From Polynucleobacter sp. GWA2_45_21 (GTDB lineage: Bacteria > Pseudomonadota > Gammaproteobacteria > Burkholderiales > Burkholderiaceae): a stretch of 64,000 bases of DNA. The stretch is from NCBI RefSeq assembly GCF_001830325.1, contig NZ_MHZG01000001.1, positions 1-64,000 on the forward strand. Reading direction: 5' to 3'. The notes below the pieces were generated by a model that was not told where the DNA came from, searched no databases, and saw only the letters and a list, made by a program, of their open reading frames with translations. Below are positions 50,682 to 58,811 of the stretch, one piece after another; positions within the stretch are counted from its first letter, which is position 1, and every line of letters begins with the position of its first letter. The translations under genes were made by a program, and so were the position numbers.

Positions 50682-53005
50682 TCGTCATTGAAAAGGTAAA
50701 AAACGTATTTTCTAGCGATAAAAAGAAGTTGGTCCTGCAATCATCCTGCGCAACTGGTGTAGCCAATGGTTTATTGCTCGATTTGACCATACGCCAGCAC
50801 TATAAAAACAACACCAACAAAACTTTGGAGGTTGTTTACTCATTTCCCATGGCTTGGGGTGCCACATTCATGGGAATGCAGGCAGAGATTGGTGGCCAAC
50901 GCTTGGTCGGCACTGTGATTGAAAAAGCCAATGCAACCGAACAGTATGAAAAAGCGATAGCTGATGGCGATGCCCCCATCATGATTGAAAAGAATTCTGA
51001 TGGTCTATATACCGCTAACCTCGGAAACCTTGAACCCAATGAAGATGTAGTCATTGAATACATCTACTCGCAACTTCTCAAGTACGAGCAAGGCTCGATG
51101 CGCATCAGCATTCCTACGGTCATCGCTCCGCGCTATGGCGATGCTAAAAAGGGTGGTATTGAAGATCGCCATAGTGTTGAGGCTGATTTCTTAACTGAAT
51201 ACCCATTCACCCTATCTCTGCAATTAACCGGTGGCCTAGAAAAAGCCGTCGTTGAATGTCCATCGCATCAAGTGCAAGTGGCTAAACAAGATAAAAGCTT
51301 ATTAGTCTCGATTGAACGTGAAGCTTTTTTAGATCGCGACTTTATCCTCAATTTAACTGGCCTACAAAATCAATCTTTTTATATTGTCACACCAGATAAA
51401 CAACTCGGACCCGATGGTTGCACTGTCTTAGCAAGTTTTTGCCCACCAACCATCGACAATCAAAAAGATAGCTCACTAGATCTGAAGATCTTGGTTGATT
51501 GTTCAGGCTCCATGGAGGGTGATAGCATTCAATCGGCAAAACGCGCCCTGCATCACGTATTGAGCCACTTAACTGCAGAAGATCGATTTAGTTACTCTAA
51601 GTTTGGCAATCATACCAACCACCTATTTTCTAAAGTTAAGCCAGCCGACCAATTTCATATTTCTGCCGCCTCTTTATTGATAGAGAACACAAATGCCGAT
51701 ATGGGTGGCACTGAAGTAGAAGCGGCATTGCAATCGACTTTCGATCTAATGGGTGCCCAAGGTACGGCAGATGTTCTTCTCATTACCGATGGTGAAGTTT
51801 GGTGTACAAATGAAACCATTGCCGCAGCCAAAGAAAGTGGGCATCGCATCTTTGCCGTAGGAGTAGGCTCCGCGCCAGCGGATACCCTTCTAAAAGAATT
51901 GGCTGAAATGTCCGGCGGCGCATGTGAGCTAATCTCGCCCAAAGAAGATATTGAGAAAGCGATCGTGCGCATGTTCCACCGGATTCGCCAGCCTAGAGCA
52001 TGCAATATTGAAATTGACTGGGGTCACCCAGAACAACCAGAATGGACTGTTGGTACCAATACCGCCATCTTTAGTGAGAATACAACTCATGTATTTGCTG
52101 GGTTTAAATCCGCCCCATCAAAGCCAGCCTTGCTAAGTTACCAATTTGGCAATAGCTCACAACGCACAGGCATTGGGGCTTCTCAGATCACACACTCTAA
52201 ATCTCATAACCTACCTCGTTTGGCAGCGGCGCAAAGAATCAAAACTGCGCCCGAAGGAGATCAAATTGCTTTGGCCCTTAGCTATCAACTCATTACAGAG
52301 AAGACCAATTGTTTATTGGTTCATATTCGCGCCGAAGACCAAAAGGCAACTGAATTGCCGGAGCTGATGACCATAGCGCAGATGCAAGCGACTGGATGGG
52401 GCGGCGCGGGTTCAGTCCTAGATGGATCACCTCATATTCTATTTAGCAAGAGCAAATCATTTACCTCCAAATGCGCTACGCTTAATCTCTCTAGCGCCAC
52501 CTATGCTTCGTTTGACATGCCAAGGGTATTTAGATCAAGCCCAATCACAGGGGATTCACCCATCTCATTACAAGAATCTATAAGTGGAAATCCAGATTAT
52601 TACGACATCCCGGCATTCCTCAGAAAGCAGGCAGCCGAGTCAGAACAGGCCGCTCCAAAAATCAAATATCTTGATCCTACTGATGTTATTGAGATAGCGA
52701 ATACCATTATTTTGAGCAAGACACTTTTTGCCAATTTTGTTAAAACAATGGATCAGTCCTTGTTTGATGCTGAAGTATCAGAAGTGTTTAATAGTTGCTT
52801 GAAGTTTTTATCCAAAGAGCAATTGTGGACCACCGCTCTAGCGTGGTTACTCCTCCATCTAGAGGAGTCTGGCAATTGGAATGAGAATACTAAGAGCGCT
52901 ATTCAAGAACTTACCAACGAGATGGATGCTATTGAGTTAAGTAAAGCATTGCGAGTTTTCAATACCAAAATGAACAACATTGGTATGCATGAATGGCTCT
53001 CTTAA
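50678..53005 (+). CDS. VIT and von Willebrand A domain protein, module 1
   Basis: The 775-aa protein has an N-terminal VIT domain (about residues 15-140; family marks such as YSFPMAWGATFMGM and YTANLGNLEPNEDVVIEYIY). A vWA domain follows (about 265-435) with an intact MIDAS: DCSGSM from Asp272, GGTEVE, and LLITDGE. The C-terminal 300 residues are unassigned. There is no signal peptide or transmembrane helix, so it is probably cytosolic, unlike many VIT/vWA proteins. It is coupled to the MerR gene. Role unknown; metal-dependent adhesion-type protein binding is the family expectation. Confidence 0.88.
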   Translation: MIVIEKVKNVFSSDKKKLVLQSSCATGVANGLLLDLTIRQHYKNNTNKTLEVVYSFPMAWGATFMGMQAEIGGQRLVGTVIEKANATEQYEKAIADGDAPIMIEKNSDGLYTANLGNLEPNEDVVIEYIYSQLLKYEQGSMRISIPTVIAPRYGDAKKGGIEDRHSVEADFLTEYPFTLSLQLTGGLEKAVVECPSHQVQVAKQDKSLLVSIEREAFLDRDFILNLTGLQNQSFYIVTPDKQLGPDGCTVLASFCPPTIDNQKDSSLDLKILVDCSGSMEGDSIQSAKRALHHVLSHLTAEDRFSYSKFGNHTNHLFSKVKPADQFHISAASLLIENTNADMGGTEVEAALQSTFDLMGAQGTADVLLITDGEVWCTNETIAAAKESGHRIFAVGVGSAPADTLLKELAEMSGGACELISPKEDIEKAIVRMFHRIRQPRACNIEIDWGHPEQPEWTVGTNTAIFSENTTHVFAGFKSAPSKPALLSYQFGNSSQRTGIGASQITHSKSHNLPRLAAAQRIKTAPEGDQIALALSYQLITEKTNCLLVHIRAEDQKATELPELMTIAQMQATGWGGAGSVLDGSPHILFSKSKSFTSKCATLNLSSATYASFDMPRVFRSSPITGDSPISLQESISGNPDYYDIPAFLRKQAAESEQAAPKIKYLDPTDVIEIANTIILSKTLFANFVKTMDQSLFDAEVSEVFNSCLKFLSKEQLWTTALAWLLLHLEESGNWNENTKSAIQELTNEMDAIELSKALRVFNTKMNNIGMHEWLS

Positions 53006-53010
53006 CTATA

Positions 53011-53073
53011 ATGAACAATAAATTTTTGTTGCTTGTAGTTGTTGCGTCGCAGTGGGTTGCTTGTTTTGAATAG
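53011..53073 (+). pseudogene. truncated signal-peptide or lipoprotein leader
   Basis: Five bases after the VIT/vWA stop, ATG opens a 20-codon frame MNNKFLLLVVVASQWVACFE followed by a stop. It reads as a signal peptide with a lipobox-like VAC and nothing behind it. In module 2 an intact secreted-protein gene occupies the same place (61917), so this may be its decayed counterpart. Confidence 0.4.
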
Positions 53074-53101
53074 TTAGTGCGGCCCAGTGGATTGGGTACG
53101 T

Positions 53102-53404
53102 TCATCTGCGAACATAAGAAAGGATATATGCCTTTCTCTTACTAACCTCACCAGTCAAAGCAATCCCAGCACCCTCATGCACCAACGCCATTGGCTCTTG
53201 CATCATTGCCTTATCCGACAAATAAGGATTTCCATTGGAGTCACGCAACCTGAATTTAGGTAATCCCAAGATCTTGGCGCAATCTACAAAAGCGCCAACC
53301 ATAAAAAATGGGTTAATCCGATGCCTATAGTGATCGTGAACTTGGATCTGCAAAGGTAGCAATATGGTTATCAAAATTACCCCAAAAATCATTATTTTTT
53401 CCAT
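53102..53404 (-). CDS. small membrane-anchored or secreted protein
   Basis: The 100-aa protein begins with a hydrophobic segment (MIFGVILITILLPLQIQV, residues 5-22), then a soluble part with two regions rich in charged and Gly residues and a single Cys. No domain is recognised. It is convergent with the VIT/vWA gene and divergent from the WYL regulator, sharing the intergenic region that carries the AGCTCA-N5-TGAGCT repeat, so it may be under the same control. No ribosome binding site is visible. Confidence 0.55.
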   Translation of the reverse strand: MEKIMIFGVILITILLPLQIQVHDHYRHRINPFFMVGAFVDCAKILGLPKFRLRDSNGNPYLSDKAMMQEPMALVHEGAGIALTGEVSKRKAYILSYVRR

Positions 53405-53437
53405 TTTTTAATATTTATTTAAATTGTGATGTGCCAC

Positions 53438-53456
53438 TAGCTCAATAAATGAGCTA
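53438..53456. promoter_or_regulatory. candidate operator of WYL regulator 1
   Basis: TAGCTCA-ATAAA-TGAGCTA is a perfect inverted repeat with 7-nt arms and a 5-nt spacer. It lies 52 nt upstream of the WYL gene and 33 nt upstream of the divergent small gene. The same site with spacer TTTTT occurs before the repeat-protein gene. Confidence 0.7.
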
Positions 53457-53508
53457 TAAATATTCATGTGTATTAGGTCAATATATTTATATTGTTAGAA
53501 AGCTGAAA

Positions 53509-54477
53509 ATGAGCACCATAGAGCGTCTGCATAAGATCAAATACATGATCCAGGTTCGCAAATGCGTACCTCGCCAAGATTTTCTTGATGAACTCGAAAT
53601 CTCTCCCGCGACCTTTAAACGCGACTTGGAATATCTGCGCGATCGCATGAATGCCTCAATCATCTATGACCGATCTGATGGAGGTTATAAATTTGAAAAA
53701 CCCAATGCTGGAGAAAAATTCGAATTGCCAGGCCTATGGTTTTCTGAAAAAGAAGCCACCGCCCTAGCCCTCATGCAACATCTACTCTCATCCCAAGATA
53801 AGGGTGGTCTTATTGGTCCCCATATTGAGCCCTTAATGTCAATCATTGACGGGATCTTAGGCCAGTCATCCGCCACCTCTAAAGAGTTGCGTAAAAGGAT
53901 TAGGGTCTTTGGAATGGCCTCACGCAAAAGCGCGATTGAAAACTTTGAAGAAATTGGTAGCGCTCTACTCAAACGTGAGCGCCTACATATTGCGTATTAC
54001 TCCAAGGGCACCAATCAAACCACAGAACGCGAGATCTCTCCTCAGCGCCTCATTCATTATCGGGATAATTGGTACCTAGATGCCTACTGCCATCTACGTA
54101 ATGAGCTACGTAGCTTTGCAGTTGATGGAATTAAATCAGCCGCATTAACCAACAAAAAGGCGGATGATATTTCCGAAAAAGAGCTTCACGAAAACTTTGC
54201 CGAAAGTTATGGCATCTTCTCCGGAAAGGCAACCCAAAGAGCAAAGCTGCGGTTTTCCCCGGAGCGCGCCCGCTGGGTTTCTGGAGAGCAGTGGCATGGG
54301 CAACAAACTGGCAAATTTGACGACAAAGGCTTTTACATCCTGGAGTTTGATTACAACCAAGATCCCGAGCTAGTCATGGATATTTTGAAACATGGCTCTG
54401 AAGTTGAGATTTTGGCACCAGCAAGCCTTAAAACCAAGGTGGTTAATGAACTCAAAAAGGCGCTGTCTAAATATTAG
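53509..54477 (+). CDS. WYL-domain transcriptional regulator 1
   Basis: The 322-aa protein has an N-terminal helix-turn-helix (about residues 5-65, FLDELEISPATFKRDLEYLRDRM), a WYL domain (about 150-220, with QRLIHYRDNWYLDAYCH) and a C-terminal WCX-type domain. Such proteins (BrxR, CapW, PafBC types) bind nucleic acid or nucleotide ligands and often control defence loci. The start at 53509 matches that of the paralogue at 57919; the frame is open further upstream. An inverted repeat in its promoter is probably its own operator. Confidence 0.9.
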   Translation: MSTIERLHKIKYMIQVRKCVPRQDFLDELEISPATFKRDLEYLRDRMNASIIYDRSDGGYKFEKPNAGEKFELPGLWFSEKEATALALMQHLLSSQDKGGLIGPHIEPLMSIIDGILGQSSATSKELRKRIRVFGMASRKSAIENFEEIGSALLKRERLHIAYYSKGTNQTTEREISPQRLIHYRDNWYLDAYCHLRNELRSFAVDGIKSAALTNKKADDISEKELHENFAESYGIFSGKATQRAKLRFSPERARWVSGEQWHGQQTGKFDDKGFYILEFDYNQDPELVMDILKHGSEVEILAPASLKTKVVNELKKALSKY

Positions 54478-54517
54478 ACTGCATGGACTAAATATATTTT
54501 CTATTAGCCGATGATCC

Positions 54518-54537
54518 TAGCTCATTTTTTGAGCTTA
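54518..54537. promoter_or_regulatory. candidate WYL operator before the repeat-protein gene
   Basis: TAGCTCA-TTTTT-TGAGCTTA repeats the site at 53438-53456 with one arm mismatch and the same 5-nt spacer, including the extra C before it. It lies 36 nt before the ATG of the secreted repeat protein. Confidence 0.65.
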
Positions 54538-54573
54538 AGACACCCTAAGATGGAGTCATAGCACATAGGAGAA

Positions 54574-54885
54574 GTGATGAAAAAATTAATTGCAATGGCA
54601 CTTATTGGATTGACATTGAATAGTTTTGCTCAGACTATCAACTGGAATAGCAGCCCACTGAATTATCAAAATAGCGAACTAAACTATAACAACAGTCCTT
54701 TAAATTATCAAAACAGTCCGCTCAATTACCAAAACAGTTCATTAAATTACAACTCAAGCAATGGGGTTTATGACAATAGTGGCAATCGGATTGGTTATGA
54801 AGTTCAATCACCGCAGGGCGTAACCAATATTTTTGATAACAACGGCAATCGGATTGGCTACTCACCAAGCCAAAGGTCAAAATAA
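54574..54885 (+). CDS. small secreted Asn-rich repeat protein
   Basis: The 103-aa protein has a signal peptide (residues 1-19, ending SFAQ), then five tandem heptad-like units of the type NSPLNYQ (about residues 25-60), then two copies of DN-x-GNRIGY (about 68-76 and 89-97). It is rich in Asn, Tyr, Ser and Gly and lacks cysteine. A good AGGAG site precedes the ATG. Similar repeat proteins occur in other freshwater betaproteobacteria as far as I recall. Function is unknown; a surface or periplasmic role is inferred. It follows a candidate WYL operator. Confidence 0.8.
   Translation: MMKKLIAMALIGLTLNSFAQTINWNSSPLNYQNSELNYNNSPLNYQNSPLNYQNSSLNYNSSNGVYDNSGNRIGYEVQSPQGVTNIFDNNGNRIGYSPSQRSK
54640..54761 (+). 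repeat. tandem 21-bp coding repeats
   Basis: Imperfect 21-bp units encode NSPLNYQ-like heptads in frame. Units differ mainly at third positions, which suggests selection on the protein sequence and not recent slippage. Confidence 0.75.
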
Positions 54886-55047
54886 AATATAGACAATATT
54901 AGATCACGATAAATCTATTTCGTATAAGCCTAACTGCGTATTGATTGCCCATTAAAACCTAAGTTTTCTGAGATTACTCAATTATAGGAATTAGCAAATA
55001 TCGCTCTATAGGGATCAACATCAGTATGTTAATTTGAGTATTAGCCA

Positions 55048-56787
55048 TTAAAGATCAAAACTTCTTACCTGACCATTTTTAACGCTTTGATCCATGAAAT
55101 GATTAATCAAGTCCGCAAGACGTTGGCGGCGATACTCTAAGAACTTACCAAAATTGCCAATCTCACGCATTTCAAATCCTAGTGGTATGGCTTGCTTTAA
55201 TAGCACATCACCACCCTGGGTATCCACAATTTCCTGGAAGTAGATATTAGGTGCTTTATTAGAAATATTACGATTGGCTTTGCCGCTAATAAAAGCCATA
55301 TTGGAGATCTCATTAATATCAGCGCCATCAAAACCAGCTTTCTGGAGCAAAGATTTCGGAAAAATATGGTGATACTCAATTAAATGGCTATGACCCTGAT
55401 GAAACAGGGAGAGCCCCAGGCCTGTATTCCAATCTACTGCATTGGAATATTTCAGCGCCAGATAACTTAACGAGAATAAGAAACTGCGCTGTCCGCGTCC
55501 AGCCAAATCCCGAGGTTCAACATTAATACGTCCAAAGCGTTGCTCAAGCATTTGCACCAAATCACCAAAATTTCCGCCATCAAGTAATACGCGTAAATCC
55601 GCATCCAAGCTAGATTCACTTGATCCTGAGAAATGCCCTTTAATACCGCCAGCAAAGAGCCATTGGAGCATCTGACTTGAGTCACTAGGGGCTAACTTAT
55701 AGTCCTTCAGATCCCCATATACTGCAATCGGGATTAAATAATATGGCGATGCAAGCAAAGACATGCCTTCAATACCGGCATTTTGCTTGAGAAAATTAAT
55801 AGCGTAATCGATTCCGTTCTTGGTTTTCTCCCAACTACTCTGAAGCTTTGCCAGGGGGATCGTACTTACCGTTCTAAAGCGAGATTGTCCGGTAGCAAAA
55901 ACTACCAATAACCGAACTAACAATCCCGTATCGATATAAAAATTGCTTTGCTCTTCGCAAGTATTTGAAAAATCCTCAAAGATAGTGAGCGACCCAGGCC
56001 ACTTAGCGGTAATTTGCGCTAAAGCCAAATCTGAGCCCTTGAGCTTGGCACCTAATGAGTTCACCCGCACGAAGATTTCTGCCACCTCCTCATAAGAGAG
56101 GTTGCGCGGCAAGATTTCCATGGTGTAAAGGTAATCTTTGATAGCTCGCAGGCGATTTAAACGATTCAAATAGACCGCAAACTGTGGATCATTTGGTGAA
56201 CTCACTAAATCCTTGACCAGCTCCCAATCATTTTGGCTAGCAAAGACTTTAGAAACACTCACCCAATTTGGGCGATTTAATATTTGACTAGATGCAACCG
56301 CAAAGACGCGGCCATTTAATCTCTGCAAAACATTCTCACCACGATCATCATCCGATCCCTCGTCGACTTCCGTGCCCTCCTCATTACCATTAGCATCATC
56401 TTCCACCTCGAGAAGATCTATAGGAGGCCCTTCAGGATGATTTAAGTTAAAAGCAATATCAATAGGCCTTTGGCGATTGCGGACCTCAATAGGCTTTCCT
56501 GAAAGCACCGCAGTCAAAGATGTTAAACGCTGCTGACCGTCAAGCAATAGTTTCTGAGTGGCAAACGCATTGGGCTTTTGCTGAACTTGTAAATCTCTGG
56601 GCTGCTGCTCAGCATCAGTTTCCCAAACAAGAATTGTCCCCGATGGGTAGCCACGATATAGAGAATCCAATAAGTCCCGCACTCGAGTAGATGTCCAAAC
56701 ATAGCGACGCTGCATCTCAGGGAGTCGCAATTCGCCACACTCAATCATTTGCACCAAATCTAAAACACGGGTTTCCTGTTTTGGCAT
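55048..56787 (-). CDS. DUF262/HNH protein, GmrSD-like
   Basis: The 579-aa protein has an N-terminal DUF262 (ParB-like NTPase) domain with MQRRYVW near residue 26 and LLDGQQRLTSL near residue 80. A helical middle follows, then a C-terminal HNH/DUF1524-like nuclease motif EYHHIFPKSLL (about 470) continued by NMAFISGKANRNISNK. This layout matches modification-dependent (type IV) GmrSD-type enzymes and related single-chain defence nucleases. An acidic low-complexity patch lies at about 125-150. A WYL gene lies 151 bp upstream on the same strand and may regulate it. Confidence 0.85.
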   Translation of the reverse strand: MPKQETRVLDLVQMIECGELRLPEMQRRYVWTSTRVRDLLDSLYRGYPSGTILVWETDAEQQPRDLQVQQKPNAFATQKLLLDGQQRLTSLTAVLSGKPIEVRNRQRPIDIAFNLNHPEGPPIDLLEVEDDANGNEEGTEVDEGSDDDRGENVLQRLNGRVFAVASSQILNRPNWVSVSKVFASQNDWELVKDLVSSPNDPQFAVYLNRLNRLRAIKDYLYTMEILPRNLSYEEVAEIFVRVNSLGAKLKGSDLALAQITAKWPGSLTIFEDFSNTCEEQSNFYIDTGLLVRLLVVFATGQSRFRTVSTIPLAKLQSSWEKTKNGIDYAINFLKQNAGIEGMSLLASPYYLIPIAVYGDLKDYKLAPSDSSQMLQWLFAGGIKGHFSGSSESSLDADLRVLLDGGNFGDLVQMLEQRFGRINVEPRDLAGRGQRSFLFSLSYLALKYSNAVDWNTGLGLSLFHQGHSHLIEYHHIFPKSLLQKAGFDGADINEISNMAFISGKANRNISNKAPNIYFQEIVDTQGGDVLLKQAIPLGFEMREIGNFGKFLEYRRQRLADLINHFMDQSVKNGQVRSFDL

Positions 56788-56885
56788 TCCTCAGTCCTTT
56801 GTAAAATCTAAATAGTAATAATAACTATACGCTGATTAGCATTAACTTCTTAATATTAATACGATCCAATAGACTTCAAGCTCCA

Positions 56886-56903
56886 AGCCCATTTTTGAGG
56901 GCT
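56886..56903. promoter_or_regulatory. inverted repeat between WYL regulator 2 and the DUF262 gene
   Basis: AGCCC-ATTTTTGA-GGGCT has 5-nt arms and resembles in layout the TAGCTCA-TTTTT-TGAGCT site at 54518. It could be an operator for the DUF262 gene or a weak transcription stop of the WYL gene; no T-run follows on the minus strand. Confidence 0.3.
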
Positions 56904-56938
56904 ATGATCGTGATTGCAGGCAACCAAAAAGTAGATTA

Positions 56939-57919
56939 TTAATTTTGATAAACAGCTACCGCCTTCACCAATACCTCAGATACATGATTTCTTAGGGCTG
57001 GAGGATCCACCACCTCGACATCGGCACCTTGGCGCAGAATATCCAAAGTCAACTCCCTCTCATCGCTATAAGGAATTTCTAATAGATAAGAGCCATCTTC
57101 CATCACTTCACCACGCTGCTTGGGATGCCATAACTCTTTAGAAACCCACCGGGCTCTAAAGGGCGTAAATTTGAGCCTAGCAATTTGATATTTTTTGCCA
57201 GCAAAGATCCCATAAGAAGATTCCAATTCGGACACCAAAACATTCTCATCAACCGATACAGCAGGCTTCTCCAGCCCCTTTATCATCTCAATGGCATCTA
57301 GTGAGAATGTTCGCAGATCATCGCGATCGTGACAAAAAGCATCTAAGTACCAGTTATCGCGGTAGTAAACCAATCTCTGGGGTGATACCTCGCGCTCACT
57401 GATGCTTTCGTTATATCTTTGCAAATAACGAATATGAATCCGTTTTCTTGCCAACAAAGCATTGGCAATTAATTCAAAATAGGCCGGGGATGTTCTACGT
57501 CTGGCTAAACCTACAATCTTAATTCTCTTGGCCACCTCTTTCAGAGAAAAACTACTTTCATCTAGCAACTTTTCTAAGCGACTGCGAATAGGATTAACCT
57601 GCGCATTCACCATGCCATTGGGTTCAATATTTTTTAATAACTCAATAACGGATAGCCAAGAATGAATCTCTGATTCATTTAACCAAAGTCCAGGTAGCGA
57701 AGTTAATGAATCAACGCCATCCTTCTTGCCATTAAGAACATACCCTTTAAGATCTGCATTCCACTCAATTGGCGCACCCAATCGATCTCGCAAATACTCT
57801 AGGTCTCGCCTAAAGGTCGCCCGAGAAACTTCAAGTACTTTCAAAAAGTGTTCAGCGGTAACTACTTGGCGCTCTCCTAACAATTTTTGAATCTTATAAA
57901 ACCGTTCCGTTCTATCCAT
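56939..57919 (-). CDS. WYL-domain transcriptional regulator 2
   Basis: The 326-aa protein is a paralogue of the one at 53509-54477: helix-turn-helix FLKVLEVSRATFRRDLEYLRDRLG (about residues 24-47), WYL domain with PQRLVYYRDNWYLDAFCH (about 185-205), and a C-terminal WCX region. It is transcribed ahead of the DUF262/HNH gene and divergently from the outer-membrane barrel gene. Regulation of a linked defence nuclease by a WYL protein is a recurring arrangement; here it is inferred from position. Confidence 0.9.
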   Translation of the reverse strand: MDRTERFYKIQKLLGERQVVTAEHFLKVLEVSRATFRRDLEYLRDRLGAPIEWNADLKGYVLNGKKDGVDSLTSLPGLWLNESEIHSWLSVIELLKNIEPNGMVNAQVNPIRSRLEKLLDESSFSLKEVAKRIKIVGLARRRTSPAYFELIANALLARKRIHIRYLQRYNESISEREVSPQRLVYYRDNWYLDAFCHDRDDLRTFSLDAIEMIKGLEKPAVSVDENVLVSELESSYGIFAGKKYQIARLKFTPFRARWVSKELWHPKQRGEVMEDGSYLLEIPYSDERELTLDILRQGADVEVVDPPALRNHVSEVLVKAVAVYQN

Positions 57920-57992
57920 TAATTTGCCTTACGTCCTCGTTATGAAATTTATTTAGATTTATTTCATTTTGAGTAGTCACAGTCTCATGGGG

Positions 57993-58005
57993 TGAGCCTG
58001 GCTCA
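57993..58005. promoter_or_regulatory. TGAGC/GCTCA inverted repeat in the WYL2-porin intergenic region
   Basis: TGAGCC-T-GGCTCA is a perfect 13-nt inverted repeat using the same GCTCA half-site as the WYL1 operators but in the opposite orientation. A further TGAG-N10-CTCA pair lies at 57970-57987. It is 40 nt before the barrel gene start. Confidence 0.4.
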
Positions 58006-58045
58006 AGTCAAAAATGAATTCTGTTTAATTTTTATAAGGATCGTT

Positions 58046-58735
58046 ATGAAAAAGCTGGGTATATATACAGTAGTTACTGCTTTGTTGACTGTTGGAACAA
58101 TTGCAAGCGCTAATGCACAATCAAAATTTGAAGGTGCATACGGCCAAATTGGTATTGGCTATGAAAACATCACGCCAACTTTTAACTCTAGTGGATTAAA
58201 TATTATTGGCGTTGGGGCGGCACCAATTAGCACAAACGTTTCAAGCCAAGGCAGTGTGATGGGCGTTGTCACTATTGGATATATGGCGCCAATTACCAAA
58301 GACTTTTTGCTGGGCATCGGCGCTGAATATAACCCGTTTAACTCACAGTCTGGCAATTACAACTACGGCGTAAGTAATGTGAGAGTAAATGGTACATATC
58401 AATCACAAAATCAATACAACATCTTCCTTTCACCAGCAACTCCAGTTGGCACAGATGGTTTACTCTACGGCAAAGTTGGCTACACAGGCGCTTCTGTAAA
58501 AGCTACCGAAGGTGGCGTTTCAAACACCCAAAACCTAACAGGCTACTCACTTGGACTTGGATATAAGCAAATCATTCAAGGTGGTCTATATGGCTTCGGT
58601 GAAGTGAATTACATGGGCTATGGCAATCACACCAACTCTTACAGTGGTGTTGCTGGTGGCTACACTTATAGCTATTCCTTGACCTCTAGCGCAAATGTAT
58701 TTAACGCGGTTGTTGGTATTGGTTACAAGTTTTAA
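58046..58735 (+). CDS. outer-membrane beta-barrel protein
   Basis: The 229-aa protein has a signal peptide (MKKLGIYTVV ... SANAQ, about 23 residues), alternating hydrophobic beta-strand pattern rich in Gly, Tyr and Asn, and ends in VVGIGYKF with the C-terminal aromatic of outer-membrane barrels. It probably forms an 8-strand barrel of the OmpA/OmpW type. ATG at 58046 is chosen for its AAGGA site; the frame continues upstream to 57992 through the inverted repeat. Substrate or partner unknown. Confidence 0.82.
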   Translation: MKKLGIYTVVTALLTVGTIASANAQSKFEGAYGQIGIGYENITPTFNSSGLNIIGVGAAPISTNVSSQGSVMGVVTIGYMAPITKDFLLGIGAEYNPFNSQSGNYNYGVSNVRVNGTYQSQNQYNIFLSPATPVGTDGLLYGKVGYTGASVKATEGGVSNTQNLTGYSLGLGYKQIIQGGLYGFGEVNYMGYGNHTNSYSGVAGGYTYSYSLTSSANVFNAVVGIGYKF

Positions 58736-58745
58736 ACAATAAGTT

Positions 58746-58769
58746 AAAGGGGGATGCAAATCCCCTTTT
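58746..58769 (+). terminator. terminator after the beta-barrel gene
   Basis: GGGGAT-GCAA-ATCCCC with flanking AAA and TTTT forms a compact hairpin 11 nt after the stop. Confidence 0.75.
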
Positions 58770-58811
58770 GAAAAATCACTCTTCATCATCCTCTTATCCA
58801 GTCTTGGATGA

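Noticed and set aside
54640-54761. CRISPR-like short tandem repeats
   Set aside because: Units of 21 bp lie in frame inside a signal-peptide-bearing gene, have no spacers and no cas genes nearby; they encode protein heptads.
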